Assembly: GCA_032209605.1 (NCBI GenBank)
Contig: JASFXZ010000001.1
Location: 47,310,619 to 47,374,618, forward strand
Length of the DNA: 64,000 nucleotides
Source of the DNA: Mactromeris polynyma
Taxonomy: Eukaryota > Mollusca > Bivalvia > Venerida > Mactridae
Direction of reading: 5' to 3'
Position numbers and translations under genes: made by a program. Below, one piece after another: positions 48,945 to 61,500 of this stretch (its first letter is position 1; every line of letters begins with the position of its first letter). The notes beneath the pieces were generated by a model, which was not told the origin of the DNA, did no database searches, and saw only the letters and a list, made by a program, of their open reading frames with translations.

Positions 48945-50364
48945 ATAATTTTCAAAATATACATTGAATTCAGCGTCTTGTGAGACTAAGCATTGAGAGT
49001 GTGAAACTGAATCTGGACATTTTCATATTAAAAAGTGTCAGCAAATTGTTGCAAATTGTTGGAAATGAACGATATTCTGTATCACTGATATACACACATG
49101 CGTATAAAAAACCGGCATATGACTATAGCTCTATATGTGATAAAGATCTATACAATTGTTAAAATAAGATTAAAACTGATATATATTGCAAAAGTATAAC
49201 TTGTAGGCGGCGTGTTCATAATTTGGTCTCCACCAAATAATTCAACAAAATCTTCTGTTGAGAAAAACGTTTAAGAATTATACTACACACACTTATTTTC
49301 CATATAATATATCTCTAATGCGCTGCTTAAGATTTAGGAAATGTGGCTTTTTTTCCGTAATATCACAATACTCGTATATACTCTAGCACTTGGGGAAATC
49401 CGGTAAACATAGCTACTACAACCCTTTCTGCAAAATACACATATGAGTACAAGCTATATGTCCACAAAAATGGCGGATCAGATCATAGAAGCATTTATCA
49501 TAAGTTGTGTAAACAATTGACATTCGACATTTAAAAAAATGAAAGTCGAGCTGCGTTCGACAATATTAAACGTTGTTACGCAAGTTACAGCGTAGATCTC
49601 TGTCAATGTTACTACATCTTCCTCTATCATTATAAAATCTGTCTCTCTCAATTGCTATTTTATGATTAGCAATATTATTATTCCCGTGGCAAACCAAGTT
49701 TTGTTGCATATGATTAAATTTTACACTTCGATTTGGTAGACCTGTGTGTTTTGTTCCGTCCAAAATTTATTGTTTTAAATAGCCGTTAGGCTATACCAAA
49801 TTCTATCTATGTTTAGCGTCAGATACATTTTTCAAAATCTACCTACCAGTCAGGAAAAAATACAGTCGATAAAAATCCTTTGTATCTACAACATATTTCT
49901 TTCCACAAACAAAGACATTATACACCAAAACATAAAATACCAACTACCAGTTAAAGAAAACCACACAACGTACCGAGGAGTAGACAACTAGATTTGATGG
50001 TTTTCAGTTTTTGAACATGTTCATTGTCTACCTTACACATTGTTATCATCTAAATAGACCAATCTCGATATGTTTTAACCTCATTAATGGGGATGTTTTA
50101 CATTTTAGATTAGTTTGTTTTTTTCGATCAGATTGCCGAAAACCTACCCGCCTGAGGACGCTAAACATAGCTCTCTATATTGGTATTACCTTAGATACAG
50201 AATAAACAGTCATTCAGATTGTGCTAACCGTCTTTTTAAAAGATATTTCTTTTTTATACTGATATCATAATGTTTTTTTAATATGGACAGAATTTTCCGT
50301 GACTTGATATGACTGGATCCCATGCTGCGCACTCGACACCCCAACCACAACCATAATGCAAAGT
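48945..50364. other. Intergenic, nothing recognised
   Basis: AT-rich DNA with only short random frames on both strands. Confidence 0.6.
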
Positions 50365-50605
50365 CCACCCGGTTATTTCAGCCGGTAGAGCTCTCTACTG
50401 CTAATCTGGATGTAGTTGGTTTGAACACTAGACGAGTCGCGTGTTCTTCTATGTCATTTTGATTGAAGATTCTACATCCAAAGTCATTTGTCCTCTGGAG
50501 AAGTTGTCACTTGCTTGCGAAGGAGCAGGCTAGTTGAGGTTTGTAACACAGGAGCGCTGGTTAGGTCAACCGATCGTCGTATATGACTGAAATACTGTTA
50601 AGAAA
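50365..50605 (+). mobile_element. tRNA-headed SINE, best copy in the window
   Basis: The head resembles a tRNA: TTTCAGCCGGTAGAGC (A-box region), TAATCTGGATGT, then GGTTTGAACAC (B-box region). The tail contains GAGAAGTTGTCACTTGC and GCTGGTTAGGTCAACCGA, then ACTGAAATACTGTTAAGAAA. The tail matches the SINE pieces nested in R1 (3936-4113 and 12,447-12,625, reverse orientation). It is RNA polymerase III-type and non-coding. Confidence 0.75.
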
Positions 50606-50776
50606 TGACGCAACACACAAAACAAAGGAACAACAAACGATGCAAATAGCGTAATTTGTCTTTTACAGCTGGTCAAATACGGACACGGTATGGAATTTAG
50701 TTATTTGGAGGCATGGACAAAAGTACTTTTATTTATGAAATTCAAAAGGTCACGTTTGAAATAATATGTTCATAAT

Positions 50777-52316
50777 TGTTTTATATATGTCCGTACATGT
50801 TACTTCCTATGTTTTATATATGTCCGTACATGTTACTTTCTATGTTTTATATATGTCCGTACATGTTACTTTCTATGTTTTATATATGTCCGTACATGTT
50901 ACTTTCTATGTTTTATATATGTCCGTACATGTTACTTCCTATGTTTTATATATGTCCGTACATGTTACTTTCTATGTTTTATATATGTCCGTACATGTTA
51001 CTTTCTATGTTTTATATGTGTCCGTACATGCTACTTTCTATGTTTTATATATGTCCGTACATGTTATTTTCTATGTTTTATATATGTCCGTACATGTTAC
51101 TTTCTATGTTTTATATATGTCCGTACATGTTACTTTCTATGTTTTATATGTGTCCGTACATGTTACTTTCTATGTTTTATATATGTCCGTACATGTTACT
51201 TTCTATGTTTTATATGTGTCCGTACATGTTACTTTCTATGTTTTATATGTGTCCGTACATGTTACTTTCTATGTTTTATATATGTCCGTACATGTTACTT
51301 TCTATGTTTTATATGTGTCCGTACATGTTACTTTCTATGTTTTATATGTGTCCGTACATGTTACTTTCTATGTTTTATATATGTCCGTACATGTTACTTT
51401 CTATGTTTTATATATGTCCGTACATGTTACTTTCTATGTTTTATATATGTCCGTACATGTTACTTTCTATGTTTTATATATGTCCGTACATGTTACTTCC
51501 TATGTTTTATATATGTCCGTACATGTTACTTTCTATGTTTTATATATGTCCGTACATGTTACTTTCTATGTTTTATATGTGTCCGTACATGCTACTTTCT
51601 ATGTTTTATATATGTCCGTACATGTTATTTTCTATGTTTTATATATGTCCGTACATGTTACTTTCTATGTTTTATATATGTCCGTACATGTTACTTTCTA
51701 TGTTTTATATGTGTCCGTACATGTTACTTTCTATGTTTTATATATGTCCGTACATGTTACTTTCTATGTTTTATATGTGTCCGTACATGTTACTTTCTAT
51801 GTTTTATATGTGACCGTACATGTTACTTTCTATGTTTTATATATGTCCGTACATGTTACTTTCTATGTTTTATATGTGTCCGTACATGTTACTTTCTATG
51901 TTTTATATGTGTCCGTACATGTTACTTTCTATGTTTTATATATGTCCGTACATGTTACTTTCTATGTTTTATATATGTCCGTACATGTTACTTTCTATGT
52001 TTTATATGTGTCCGTACATGTTACTTTCTATGTTTTATATGTGTCCGTACATGTTACTTTCTATGTTTTATATGTGTCCGTACATGTTACTTTCTATGTT
52101 TTATATGTGTCCGTACATGTTACTTTCTATGTTTTATATATGTCCGTACATGTTACTTTCTATGTTTTATATATGTCCGTACATGTTACTTTCTATGTTT
52201 TATATATGTCCGTACATGTTACTTTCTATGTTTTATATATGTCCGTACATGTTACTTTCTATGTTTTATATATGTCCGTACATGTTACTTTCTATGTTTT
52301 ATATATGTCCGTACAT
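50777..52316 (+). repeat. 33-bp minisatellite, about 47 units
   Basis: The unit contains TTTTATATATGTCCGTACAT and repeats every 33 bp without indels for 1.54 kb. Variants (ATATATG/ATATGTG, TTACTT/CTACTT/TTATTT, CTTTC/CTTCC) define a higher-order period of 561 bp (17 units): CATGCTAC at 51,028 and about 51,589, and ACTTCC near 50,934 and 51,495. Because 33 is divisible by 3 and the unit has no stop in any of the three plus-strand frames, frames of 563 and 345 codons appear. I do not call them genes. Confidence 0.95.
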
Positions 52317-53195
52317 AATGGCTTTAAACCAAATACAAAAAAACACATTGTTGGGTTACAGTCACATTCACACAATTCAGGTCATATGAACTCTCCAGAT
52401 TACGTATTGGAGAGACGCCACATTCTCCGTCATAACCTTGAACGTCTGAGTGGTTGATCTGAATGGTGGTCCCATCTTGTGGAAGAATTAGAGTATTGGA
52501 ACCAATTCTCCAACTGTACCAACTCTCAAACAAATCTTGACTTCTAATATTTTTGTTTTCTCATTTACAATACATGGCAAACCGATGGTAGGTATTATGA
52601 AATACACTTATCACTTACCATCGTGGTGATAACTCTCCACATTAGCACCATTATCAGTGTATAAACGCTGACAATCTAGTTTGAGTTCATGTGTTGTAAA
52701 AAATCAATGGCTTTTGAAGAGGAGTAGAATGTATTAAAACAGATATCTTTTCACATTGAAATGAATCAAAACTTTTGTTTATTTCAATGCATCTGCACAG
52801 CATTGGCGTAAAGGCTTTCCTGTTGCTCCTTGACAGCGTATGTTATTCGAAAAGTGGTTCCGACCAGGTCACAAATTCGAACCATCAATCACCACTTTAT
52901 CTTCATGACAGTGGCGTCGCGAGTGGGGCGGTCGTCCCAATAATTCGACAAGCAACCGTCATGCACCTATCATAAAACTATTTTTTTTCATGATTTTGCT
53001 GCCGAAAAGTGGTTAGCAAATTGGAGCGGCGAAATAAACGGCGAATACAGACTAGCGGTTTCCAGGGCGACCGTGTTTTTCAGTGTTATACCAATAGTTA
53101 ATTGATATGGTGTGATAACGCATGGTGTCGATATGTTTAATTGATGCAAAACTGTTTCTATTTTCATCCTGCTAATCGGGCGATTAACTATAATT
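52317..53195. other. Spacer between minisatellite and LINE
   Basis: No gene recognised. The 5' junction of the truncated LINE is probably near 53,200-53,230, where reverse-transcriptase-like sequence becomes readable. Confidence 0.5.
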
Positions 53196-54611
53196 ATGAA
53201 TTTAAGTGTATGGTCTGAAATTATTAGTAAAGGCGGCAAGTTGTTTACAATTAAACAGTGCGTACGATACAAAGGTAAAACGTCCGATTTTTTTTCTTCA
53301 CATATTGGATTAAAACAAGGTGATCCACTCTCTAGTTTAATGTTCATTTTATTTATAAATGATATCTTACACAATATTAATACAAATTTAGAGGGAATAT
53401 TTTCTGTGAACGAACTTAAGATATTTTTACTTCTTTTTGCTGATGACGCGGTATTATTTGCGCATTCACCCGAAACCTTACAACTAATGCTCAATGATCT
53501 AGAACAATATTGTCGTACATGGGGGCTTACAATAAATGTAAATAAAACCAAAGCGATGGTATTTGAACGCGGGCGAGGTACGCAGTGTAATATAGAATTA
53601 AACAATATACGCTTAGAAGTTGTCACTTCCTTTAAATATCTCGGTACCCATTTATTTAAAAATGGTTCTTGGTATAGAACACAATTGCGAATTGCCCAAC
53701 AATCAGCGCATGCGTTGCATAATCTATTTATAGTATATAACCAAATTATATTAACTTCTGTTGAAAAATGTCGATTATTTGATAGTCTAGTCGGATCTAT
53801 ATTAAACTACAATGCATCCATTTGGGGTTATCATGACGCTAAACTCGTAGAACAAATTCATTGTAAATTTTTAAGAAAAGTTTTAAATGTTAAAAAATCA
53901 ACAAACTTAGACGGGCTTTACGGAGAACTAGGGCGTTATCCTATGAAAACTGCGAGACAAATCATAATGATTAAATATTGGCTTAATGTACTGAAATCAA
54001 AAAATCCTTTGATCATTAACATTTATAAAATGCTGTCAGAAGATGCAAATAATGGACTGTCATACAGTGGGTTAAATTGGGCTTATCATATAAAATTATT
54101 ATTAGATGTAAACGGTCTAGGAAATGTCTGGTTATCACAAAATCCAAATATTATTAACTATAAGGCTATTAAACAAAGAGTATTGGATGTTTTTAAACAA
54201 ACTTGGTATACTAATATAAATAACTCGAGCAGATTATCTGAATATTGTTTATTTAAACATGATTTTGTTATGGAAAAATATCTTAATATTAATATTGATC
54301 AGAAATATCTAATTGTCCTTTCAAAATTTCGACTATACTCAAATAACCTAACAATAGAGACTGGCAGATATAATAATTTAGAAAGACAACATCGTATCTG
54401 CCCACAATGTAATATGCAAGTTATAGAAAATCAGTATCATTTTTTGTTAGTATGTCCTAAATATAGACAATTAAGATTAAAATTCTTCCAACCATATTTT
54501 CGTAATTGGCCAACTATCAAAAAATTTGAAATTCTTATGTCCACAAAATCAATAAAATTAATAGGTAACTTAGCAAAATTTTTATTTTTCGCTTTTAAAG
54601 AAAGAAATTAG
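53196..54611 (+). CDS. LINE reverse transcriptase, C-terminal two thirds, intact frame
   Basis: The open frame encodes 471 residues. GLKQGDPLSSLMF (38-50) and the catalytic FADD (81-84) followed by LTINVNKTKAM are the palm and following blocks of a non-LTR reverse transcriptase. The C-terminus has a CCHC zinc-knuckle-like set C402, C405, H415, C420 (CPQC...HFLLVC), as in many LINE ORF2 proteins. The endonuclease and the first reverse-transcriptase blocks, including the first catalytic aspartate region, are absent. It is a 5'-truncated copy that cannot move by itself. The frame is unbroken, so the insertion is fairly young. It differs from the LINE at 14,736 in sequence and in having the zinc knuckle. 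The first ~15 residues may be flanking sequence. Confidence 0.85.
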   Translation: MNLSVWSEIISKGGKLFTIKQCVRYKGKTSDFFSSHIGLKQGDPLSSLMFILFINDILHNINTNLEGIFSVNELKIFLLLFADDAVLFAHSPETLQLMLNDLEQYCRTWGLTINVNKTKAMVFERGRGTQCNIELNNIRLEVVTSFKYLGTHLFKNGSWYRTQLRIAQQSAHALHNLFIVYNQIILTSVEKCRLFDSLVGSILNYNASIWGYHDAKLVEQIHCKFLRKVLNVKKSTNLDGLYGELGRYPMKTARQIIMIKYWLNVLKSKNPLIINIYKMLSEDANNGLSYSGLNWAYHIKLLLDVNGLGNVWLSQNPNIINYKAIKQRVLDVFKQTWYTNINNSSRLSEYCLFKHDFVMEKYLNINIDQKYLIVLSKFRLYSNNLTIETGRYNNLERQHRICPQCNMQVIENQYHFLLVCPKYRQLRLKFFQPYFRNWPTIKKFEILMSTKSIKLIGNLAKFLFFAFKERN

Positions 54612-54779
54612 AACTATAAATACGTTGAAAATACTGTTAATACATGTACTTACTTCCAATATGAAATCTTGTTCCTGAACAAAAACTTTTTCACCACTTA
54701 TACATGTACATTTGTTTATTTGTTTGTTTGGCTATATTTATGTAATATTTTATGCCAATAAACTATATGTTATGTTATG
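53196..54779 (+). mobile_element. 5'-truncated LINE with 3' end
   Basis: Covers the reverse-transcriptase frame and a short 3' UTR that ends CCAATAAACTATATG followed by (TTATG)n, a simple-repeat tail typical of LINE insertion. A clear target duplication was not found. Confidence 0.75.
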
Positions 54780-56707
54780 TTTAAAGCATCACCCTGAAAA
54801 CGTATATGATAATTGCTTTTACTCTAGAAAACCTGCAAACAAAAATAAACTCCGTGGAATGTCTTACAAATGCTAACATGGATAAACCAAATCATCCAAG
54901 ACTTTAAATTTCATGAATAAACGTTTGTTTGTAAAATAATGCACTAGAACAGCGTTCACTTAAGGCAGTATGGTGTCAGAATTTCTCGTGGCTTTACTAT
55001 GATGAGGCATGATAAAGACTTTGCTGACTTATTGCTTGTTCACAGAGACGCTACTGATGCCATGGACTTTTACGGAGTTACAAATAACTTTATTAGAGAA
55101 AGGGAATCGCGTTCTTGTGTTTGAACTGTTGTAAAAACAATGTTGTAAGACAGTACACAGAGACTTCTACAGTGCTACTTGTATAATTTGGTTATCAAAT
55201 ATCCGAGTTGATTCAGTGTAGATGTATTTTGCTATCACAGATTACTAGCATATTCATGAATTGCATCCCTGTTACTTCTCTTATCAATTGCATTAAACTA
55301 GAATGAATGTATATACATGCATTTTATTTACCTTTTTGTAATTTCTTTACTTTTTTTCCTCCTAATTTTTACAAAACTCACGATGTCATAATTCAAGGAT
55401 TTCATCCAACAGAATAAAGCTCTCAAAGGCCAAGAGGCCTAGAAACAGCTCATTGACCGCCATTACAAAGGCCATGTTTACTGTATTTACAATTCAAATG
55501 TAGGTAAATATTGAAGCCAAAATTTACACCACAAGCGAGGATTAAAAGTGCTTTGCCGAATTCAAGCCTGTTATTACTGGCACACACATGTGATAAGTTA
55601 AAATATTGTTTGAGAATGGTTCCCGTGTGACTATACCAACGATGACAAGCCAAGGTAGAGTGGATGCACTTTAAATATAAAACAAACATTGTATTTAATT
55701 AAACATTTAATTAGCCATTTTCAAACATTGATGAATTAATCATGAACACAACATAATTCAACAAATTCAAAAAACAAAAAAATATACTGACCATGCTTAC
55801 ACAAATAGACAACATAGAAATATTCCCTTACACAAACACGCGAATATGTTTAATAAATTATCCTAATATTATCACAAAAATTATGAAAGTGTGTCTGTTA
55901 AATAAAATTACATTTTTCGTGCTAATAACAATATATGCCAGTGCCGAGTTATACCATGTGTAGAGAAGAATAAGTAAAAAGCAATATCTAAATTCTTAAC
56001 AAGATAATCGATAATCTCTCTATATAAAGACCATACAGAGAAAGAATGACCACATGCACCGGACTAATCTGTGGCCTTTAATGAAACTATCTGTATCTGT
56101 ATCATATATTCAACGTACCTGAAGTTCACATGGTCTATGTTGGACAGACAATCATGCGACAATGTTATCTATACTATACATACACAATACATCTAGATAT
56201 CTCTGCACCAATAATATAACAATAAAATAAACATCTGCTGTATTGGGTGATATCTGTTATATGAGGTACAAATCTGTAAAACGTATAATATACTATGATA
56301 TACTTATCAAGTTCTATGCAATGCCATGACACCTCTGATGTTCAAAATACATTTTGTTTTATTGTAAGACAAAATAAACAATATATGAATACATTGCAGA
56401 GATTCCTAACTCAGGAAGTTTGATAAAAAAGTTATTGCCAATTGCATAGCAACAGTTTAAATAGTAAAAAGAATAAAAACAAATTTATTCCTAGTAACTT
56501 ACCTCAACTTTATGGTCTCAACTTGATTACAATGGTGACTGACTTTTGCAGCATTTTACCAAAGTTAAACAGAAATACAATGTAGAAGTTTAAGAGAAAA
56601 AGTTGTATGCAACAATCTAGACTGTAAATGTAGTCCATTAACTTATTTACCAAGAGAGAAGAAGTGAATCAATACAATGCTTCATCATTAATCATGTGAC
56701 AGCAATG
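54780..56707. other. Intergenic, nothing recognised
   Basis: AT-rich sequence with no supported exon, repeat or site. Confidence 0.55.
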
Positions 56708-56927
56708 CAGGGCTCTAGAACTCTACTAGCCCGACGTCCCACACAAGTCCATTTGCCAAGTCGGGCTACCAACAGTTGCATTGGACTAAGTCCAGGACAG
56801 GTCTGTTATGTATGCCTCCATACCCTGTTCTATGCTCGTACAACTAGCCTCCTGTGTTGGACAAGTCAAAATGAACATGTACACTAGTCCAGGACAACTG
56901 TATATAAAGAAAATTTCTAGAGCCCTG
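56708..56927. mobile_element. 220-bp MITE, hAT-like ends
   Basis: Starts CAGGGCTCTAGAA and ends with the exact reverse complement. CAATG flanks both sides (56,703-56,707 and 56,928-56,932). The CAGGG terminus resembles hAT elements, but those usually make 8-bp duplications and only 5 bp match here. The 63-codon frame inside is not a gene. Confidence 0.8.
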
Positions 56928-57309
56928 CAATGTATTGAAATCACTGCTGATATGCACCCAAGCTAATTCACCTGTGAAGATTTTCGAAAATGTAAAATAC
57001 ATATTTTTGGCTCAGCCCACATTGTGACATGTCAAGATCATTAATCATGTGACTGTATTTGGACCAATGGAATGACTATCAAAATAGATGTTATAATAAA
57101 TGGTGTTATTTTAATCAAAACAACTACATAAATACGTGAGATACATGAAAATATTATATCAATACAATGTAATAGAGACTTTGAAAGCTGGGAAAATAAG
57201 ATGTAGTAACTTTGTAGACGAGATCTAGGTATGGCACTTATGTATGTAAACATATGGAAACTTTGTTTTTGTCTTCAATCACCACAGATCAATATCAGTA
57301 TATGAGTAC

Positions 57310-57536
57310 TGCTATGGGATTTCCAATCTCTTATGTAAGTGACGTCATTTAAAAAAACGCAACATGTGATGTCACTATTTAAAAGCAGGAAACAATATTT
57401 ACTCCATATGGTCACTTCGTTTTCATATTGCCATATGGGGCAAATAATGCTTACCGTCAGTACATGGTGATGTCACATTTGATGGAAATGACGTCACTTA
57501 AATAAGAGGTAGGAAATTGTACAGCAGCGCTCATTT
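57310..57536 (+). repeat. R1 module, distant diverged copy without SINE
   Basis: Aligns to R1 at about 3825-4245: GCTATGGGATTT, AGCAGGAAACAATA, GCCATATGGGGCAAATA, CAGTACATGGTGA. It lies 36 kb from the tandem array, so R1 is a dispersed repeat family. It is empty at the SINE insertion point, which confirms that the SINE is the derived state. Confidence 0.85.
57340..57496 (+). promoter_or_regulatory. Four CRE-like octamers in R1, copy 4
   Basis: TGACGTCA at 57,340-57,347 and 57,489-57,496, TGATGTCA at 57,367-57,374 and 57,468-57,475. All four positions of the other R1 copies are kept in this diverged copy, with C/T exchange inside the octamer. No gene start is recognised next to it on the plus strand. 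Confidence 0.35.
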
Positions 57537-57939
57537 CATAATTAAGGGATAAGATAAATCCTACAACAGAACATAATCCATCAATATGCTACATTGTTTC
57601 AAAAATGGTATAATCAATATCTAAAATAGAAAGAAATGTGTACAAAATTGCAAACTACATGTATATAATTGTAGCCTATAATAGACCTTATAAATGTATA
57701 TGAAACTGATCAATTAGGTACGTAACTGATACACAGCTTACAGCTTATTTCGTATCTTAGAGTTATTTCTATAAAATATAGATCAATACCATTGTAACTA
57801 CGCTCATACTAAGGTAATTTAATAATATAGAACTTATAGCAACACTGAATTGAACTAAAGCTATAATTTACAGCAGGAGAAATGAAATATGTTGCAGATA
57901 CTTTGACATCAATATCAAGGGAGGTAATAGGGTGAATTG

Positions 57940-58079
57940 TGAGATTGCCTAACTCTATATTCAAAGGTTGTGAGTTTAATCTCGCCTTGTGAGGTGACTG
58001 GCCTAGAATTGAGATTGCCTAACTTTATATTCAAAGGTTGTGAGTTTAATCTCGCCTTGTGAGGTGACTGGCTTAGAAT
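57940..58079 (+). repeat. 70-bp tandem duplication, SINE-like
   Basis: Positions 57,940-58,009 and 58,010-58,079 are nearly identical. Each contains GGTTGTGAGTTTAATCTCGCC, which resembles a degenerate tRNA B box plus a SINE body. Confidence 0.85.
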
Positions 58080-58104
58080 AGCAAATTCCCTGAAGTACGC
58101 TCCA

Positions 58105-58538
58105 GGCTCTGTGTTCACAAAGAATTAGTTTTCAGGATCAAATATAGTTTCTTTCAAATGTTGATTAAATAATTATGCAGGTTAATTCTTTCAACATAGT
58201 ATGATATATATGAACACTTGGCAAATTACTGAGGACTTTGCATTCAGATATCATATTTGTTTTGAAAAAGATGGTTATTAATAAGTAAAGACAGATTCTT
58301 GAAAATTGATCTTGATTTGATCTTGATCAGTTTAAGTCTAATTTTAAGTATAATCTGTGAATTTCTCAACAAAAAGGTAAAGCTGTAAATGTTTTCACAA
58401 AGTCAGAAGACATTTAGGTTATGTTGTGTTCTTTCATGAGAAGTAACACATACAGTAGTCACCAGATTTAAGAAAACGGCCAATATTTTTCAGGATAAAA
58501 TTGATCCCGATCAGTTGATTCTTTGTGAACACGGGACC
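58105..58538. mobile_element. 434-bp MITE
   Basis: Left end GGCTCTGTGTTCACAAAGAAT; the right end is the reverse complement of a sequence starting GGTCCCGTGTTCACAAAGAA. Similarity extends inward to a GGATCAA word. No target duplication is obvious and there is no coding capacity. Confidence 0.7.
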
Positions 58539-61500
58539 AATACTGACCAGTAACCCAGGAACCAGTCATGCTGAGTGATTTATATCCTAGTAGTAATCTT
58601 GTTTCATAATAGAAGCAAAACAAATCAGTTTTAACTTAGATAAATGGTATTCAATGAGAAGTAGGGATTGTGTATGTAACAAAAAAATGTTGAGAAGAAA
58701 GAAATGCCTATGTAGAATACATGGAAGACCATAGACACACTGTCTTCATTTAGAATACATTTGTTGTACCTTTTGTTATATATATACATATTATTAAAAT
58801 ATAATACGACTTCGTATCAAGTCATTTCAATACCAATGTGCAATTCATAAATATAGGATATTATATGAGTAGTCATAAATTACAGCATTTATTCAACAAG
58901 TTTTCTGAAGACGATAAACACAAGAAGTTGACAAATATAACACATGGGTCTTATCATACATGGTAACATCACTTATGATGTATAATGATTTTAAATGATA
59001 AATAAAACTTAATATATTTCTATACTCATACCACATAAATAGAAATAAACAAACTTTAAAATTTCTATTAAGTTAAGCAGGTATCTTCATAAATTGTTAG
59101 TAATGATAAAAAGTACTGGACAGAAATAAACTTTAAGTGCACACTTATTTACACATTAATTCAAGGCCAAACAATAATTTGGATATAAATATTTTTAAAT
59201 TCATTAATTCAATCAGCAGAACATGGTAACAATACATGTGTTTAACAAAGGAAATAACAGTGCTGGAGTTTCCAACGATAAGACATGAAAATACATATGA
59301 CCTTAACCAAATCAAACAGTTGTATACTAGGTTATTCAACATACTAACTTATTTCCACCTGCCATCAACCAAGGGTATTACTGTACCATGAACACCTCTT
59401 ACACAGTTGATTAAGGAAGGATCATGTATTAAAAGTAAAATATTCAAATAAAACACCTTTCATATATAGACAACTCCACGAGATATCTATAAACCCACGC
59501 AATTCTCCCACAAAAATACCATATATAGACAACTCCACGAGATATCTATAATCCTACGCAATTCGCCCACAAAAATACCATATATAGCATTACACCATAG
59601 ATGTAAGTAGCATATGTCTATACGATATAGACCCTCTGAATACAGAGTGAAGATTGACTGACTGGGGATATCCGTGGTCTAAAGATTGATATATATTAAT
59701 ATTTAAACTAGATATGTCTATAGGACATGGATGCCCATTAAAGGTTTTAAAATTGACAAAAAGGGGCCATAACTCCTCCACAAATCAGTAGATTGTACCA
59801 AAAATTCTACTTGACCTACATTTTATTACCCTACGCTGAAGTGCCAAATATGAATTGAATCCATCCATCCTTACAACAGTATCATAGCAGCCCCACATTT
59901 TATGTGGGAATTAAACTATCCCATCTCAAATGAAAATGCTACAAAATCATTAACATAAAAAGAAACAAAAATACAATATTTAGAAATTAAAAGCACAACA
60001 TTCACTCCATCATTAAAGTCCATACAAAACCTTCACAAACGTTCCTTTATCATCCTGAGAGAGGGTTCAAGAGCAGTATTCATATGCTTACCGTCATAAA
60101 TACTGAAGACACAATCATTGAAAAACTTAATTGAGCCAAACTTTAAAGTGCTGGATCAATTATTTAATGCAGAGGACTACAAGGGTGAGGGGTTTAGGTC
60201 ACCAACATCAAATCACTTGCCCCAAGGGTGTCATGATATACCTGCAGCGTACCACGATATATTGCATCTGATCACCAAGTATCATAACACAGAGATAACT
60301 AATAATTAATATAAAGGTATAACTTTCTGACAAACATGTAATAATCAAACATCTAAACAGCCTAACAGAGTTACTGACTAGAATATGGTATATAGGAAAA
60401 AAGAGACGTTACCTGTACTAACATTACTACCTTTAAATTTGTCTAAATATGCATTGTTGTATATGTGAGGAAGTGAGTCGTAATTGCCCATATACAGATG
60501 TACTCAATGCAACAAAGCATTGATGCTTTCTTCATGTTTTGAAAAACCCAAGATTCACAAATCCGATTCTGGCATTTTATACCTCGACTTACGCACCGAG
60601 TTAGCGCTGATGTAGGAAGTATATTTGACAAATGTATTAAGTTACAAGCACATGGATAATTTAGTGTCTCAGAGAGCGTCTTTATGCAGGCATTAAGATA
60701 TCATTTTAAGAAAATTATCATTAAGCATTTTTGAAAAAAAAAAGAGACTTATCTACTTTAGAGCTTTGGAGGCATGTAAACATAGACTTCACAGGAGAGC
60801 ATGGCAAGAACATTGGGCAGAGAATTTCCTTACAATCTGCTTTATAATATCATCAAATCTGTTAGGTACTATACAATTTCAAACCTGTTCCTAATCATAA
60901 AACATTATTTTCTAAAGTATTGCCGTGGCAACCAATACCTCTGCCTCCCCAGCACTGACTTGATAGCAGGCAAGTGGTACAAGATAATATCAAAAATGCA
61001 TTCTTATTGTTTACAGAAGCTGTATGTTTGTCATTGATACTAGCTGAATATTTAAAAAAAGCTATGAAATTCTGCATAACTACATGTTAGAACAAAGTAC
61101 AAAAGAACATTAGAAGATATTAAAGACTTACAGATTGATTTGCATGGACATAATAGACACAGAATAGTTCATAATAATGTTAATGTCAATGATTGAAAAT
61201 GAATGCAATAGATATTTAATTAAATATTGCGTATTATCAAGAATAATTTTGGGTTACAATTTATAAATGTTAAATCTACACAAACAATATGGTCCAGTTG
61301 TATTCTTATTATACACAAATACATGTAACAACTTTGTACAAGTCTTTTTCAGTATCAAGTAATGCTTCAATTTTTCTAAGATTTAAAATTAGTTAAACTT
61401 AGTTTTGACTTGACAGTCAATTTATTTCTCAAACCTACAGTTAATAAACCTAATGCAGACGTCCTAGTGGGCCTCAATGCAAATCAAGGATTTTATAAAG

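Noticed and set aside
50766..52457. 563-codon and overlapping 345-codon open frames
   Set aside because: They only read a 33-bp minisatellite whose length is a multiple of three and whose unit has no stop. There is no signal of coding constraint, and two frames are equally open.
52988..53626. 212-codon minus-strand frame
   Set aside because: It is the antisense shadow of the LINE reverse transcriptase.
60118..61037. Small open frames of 60-78 codons upstream of the phosphatase end
   Set aside because: No domain or splice support. The region is better read as 3' untranslated or intergenic DNA.
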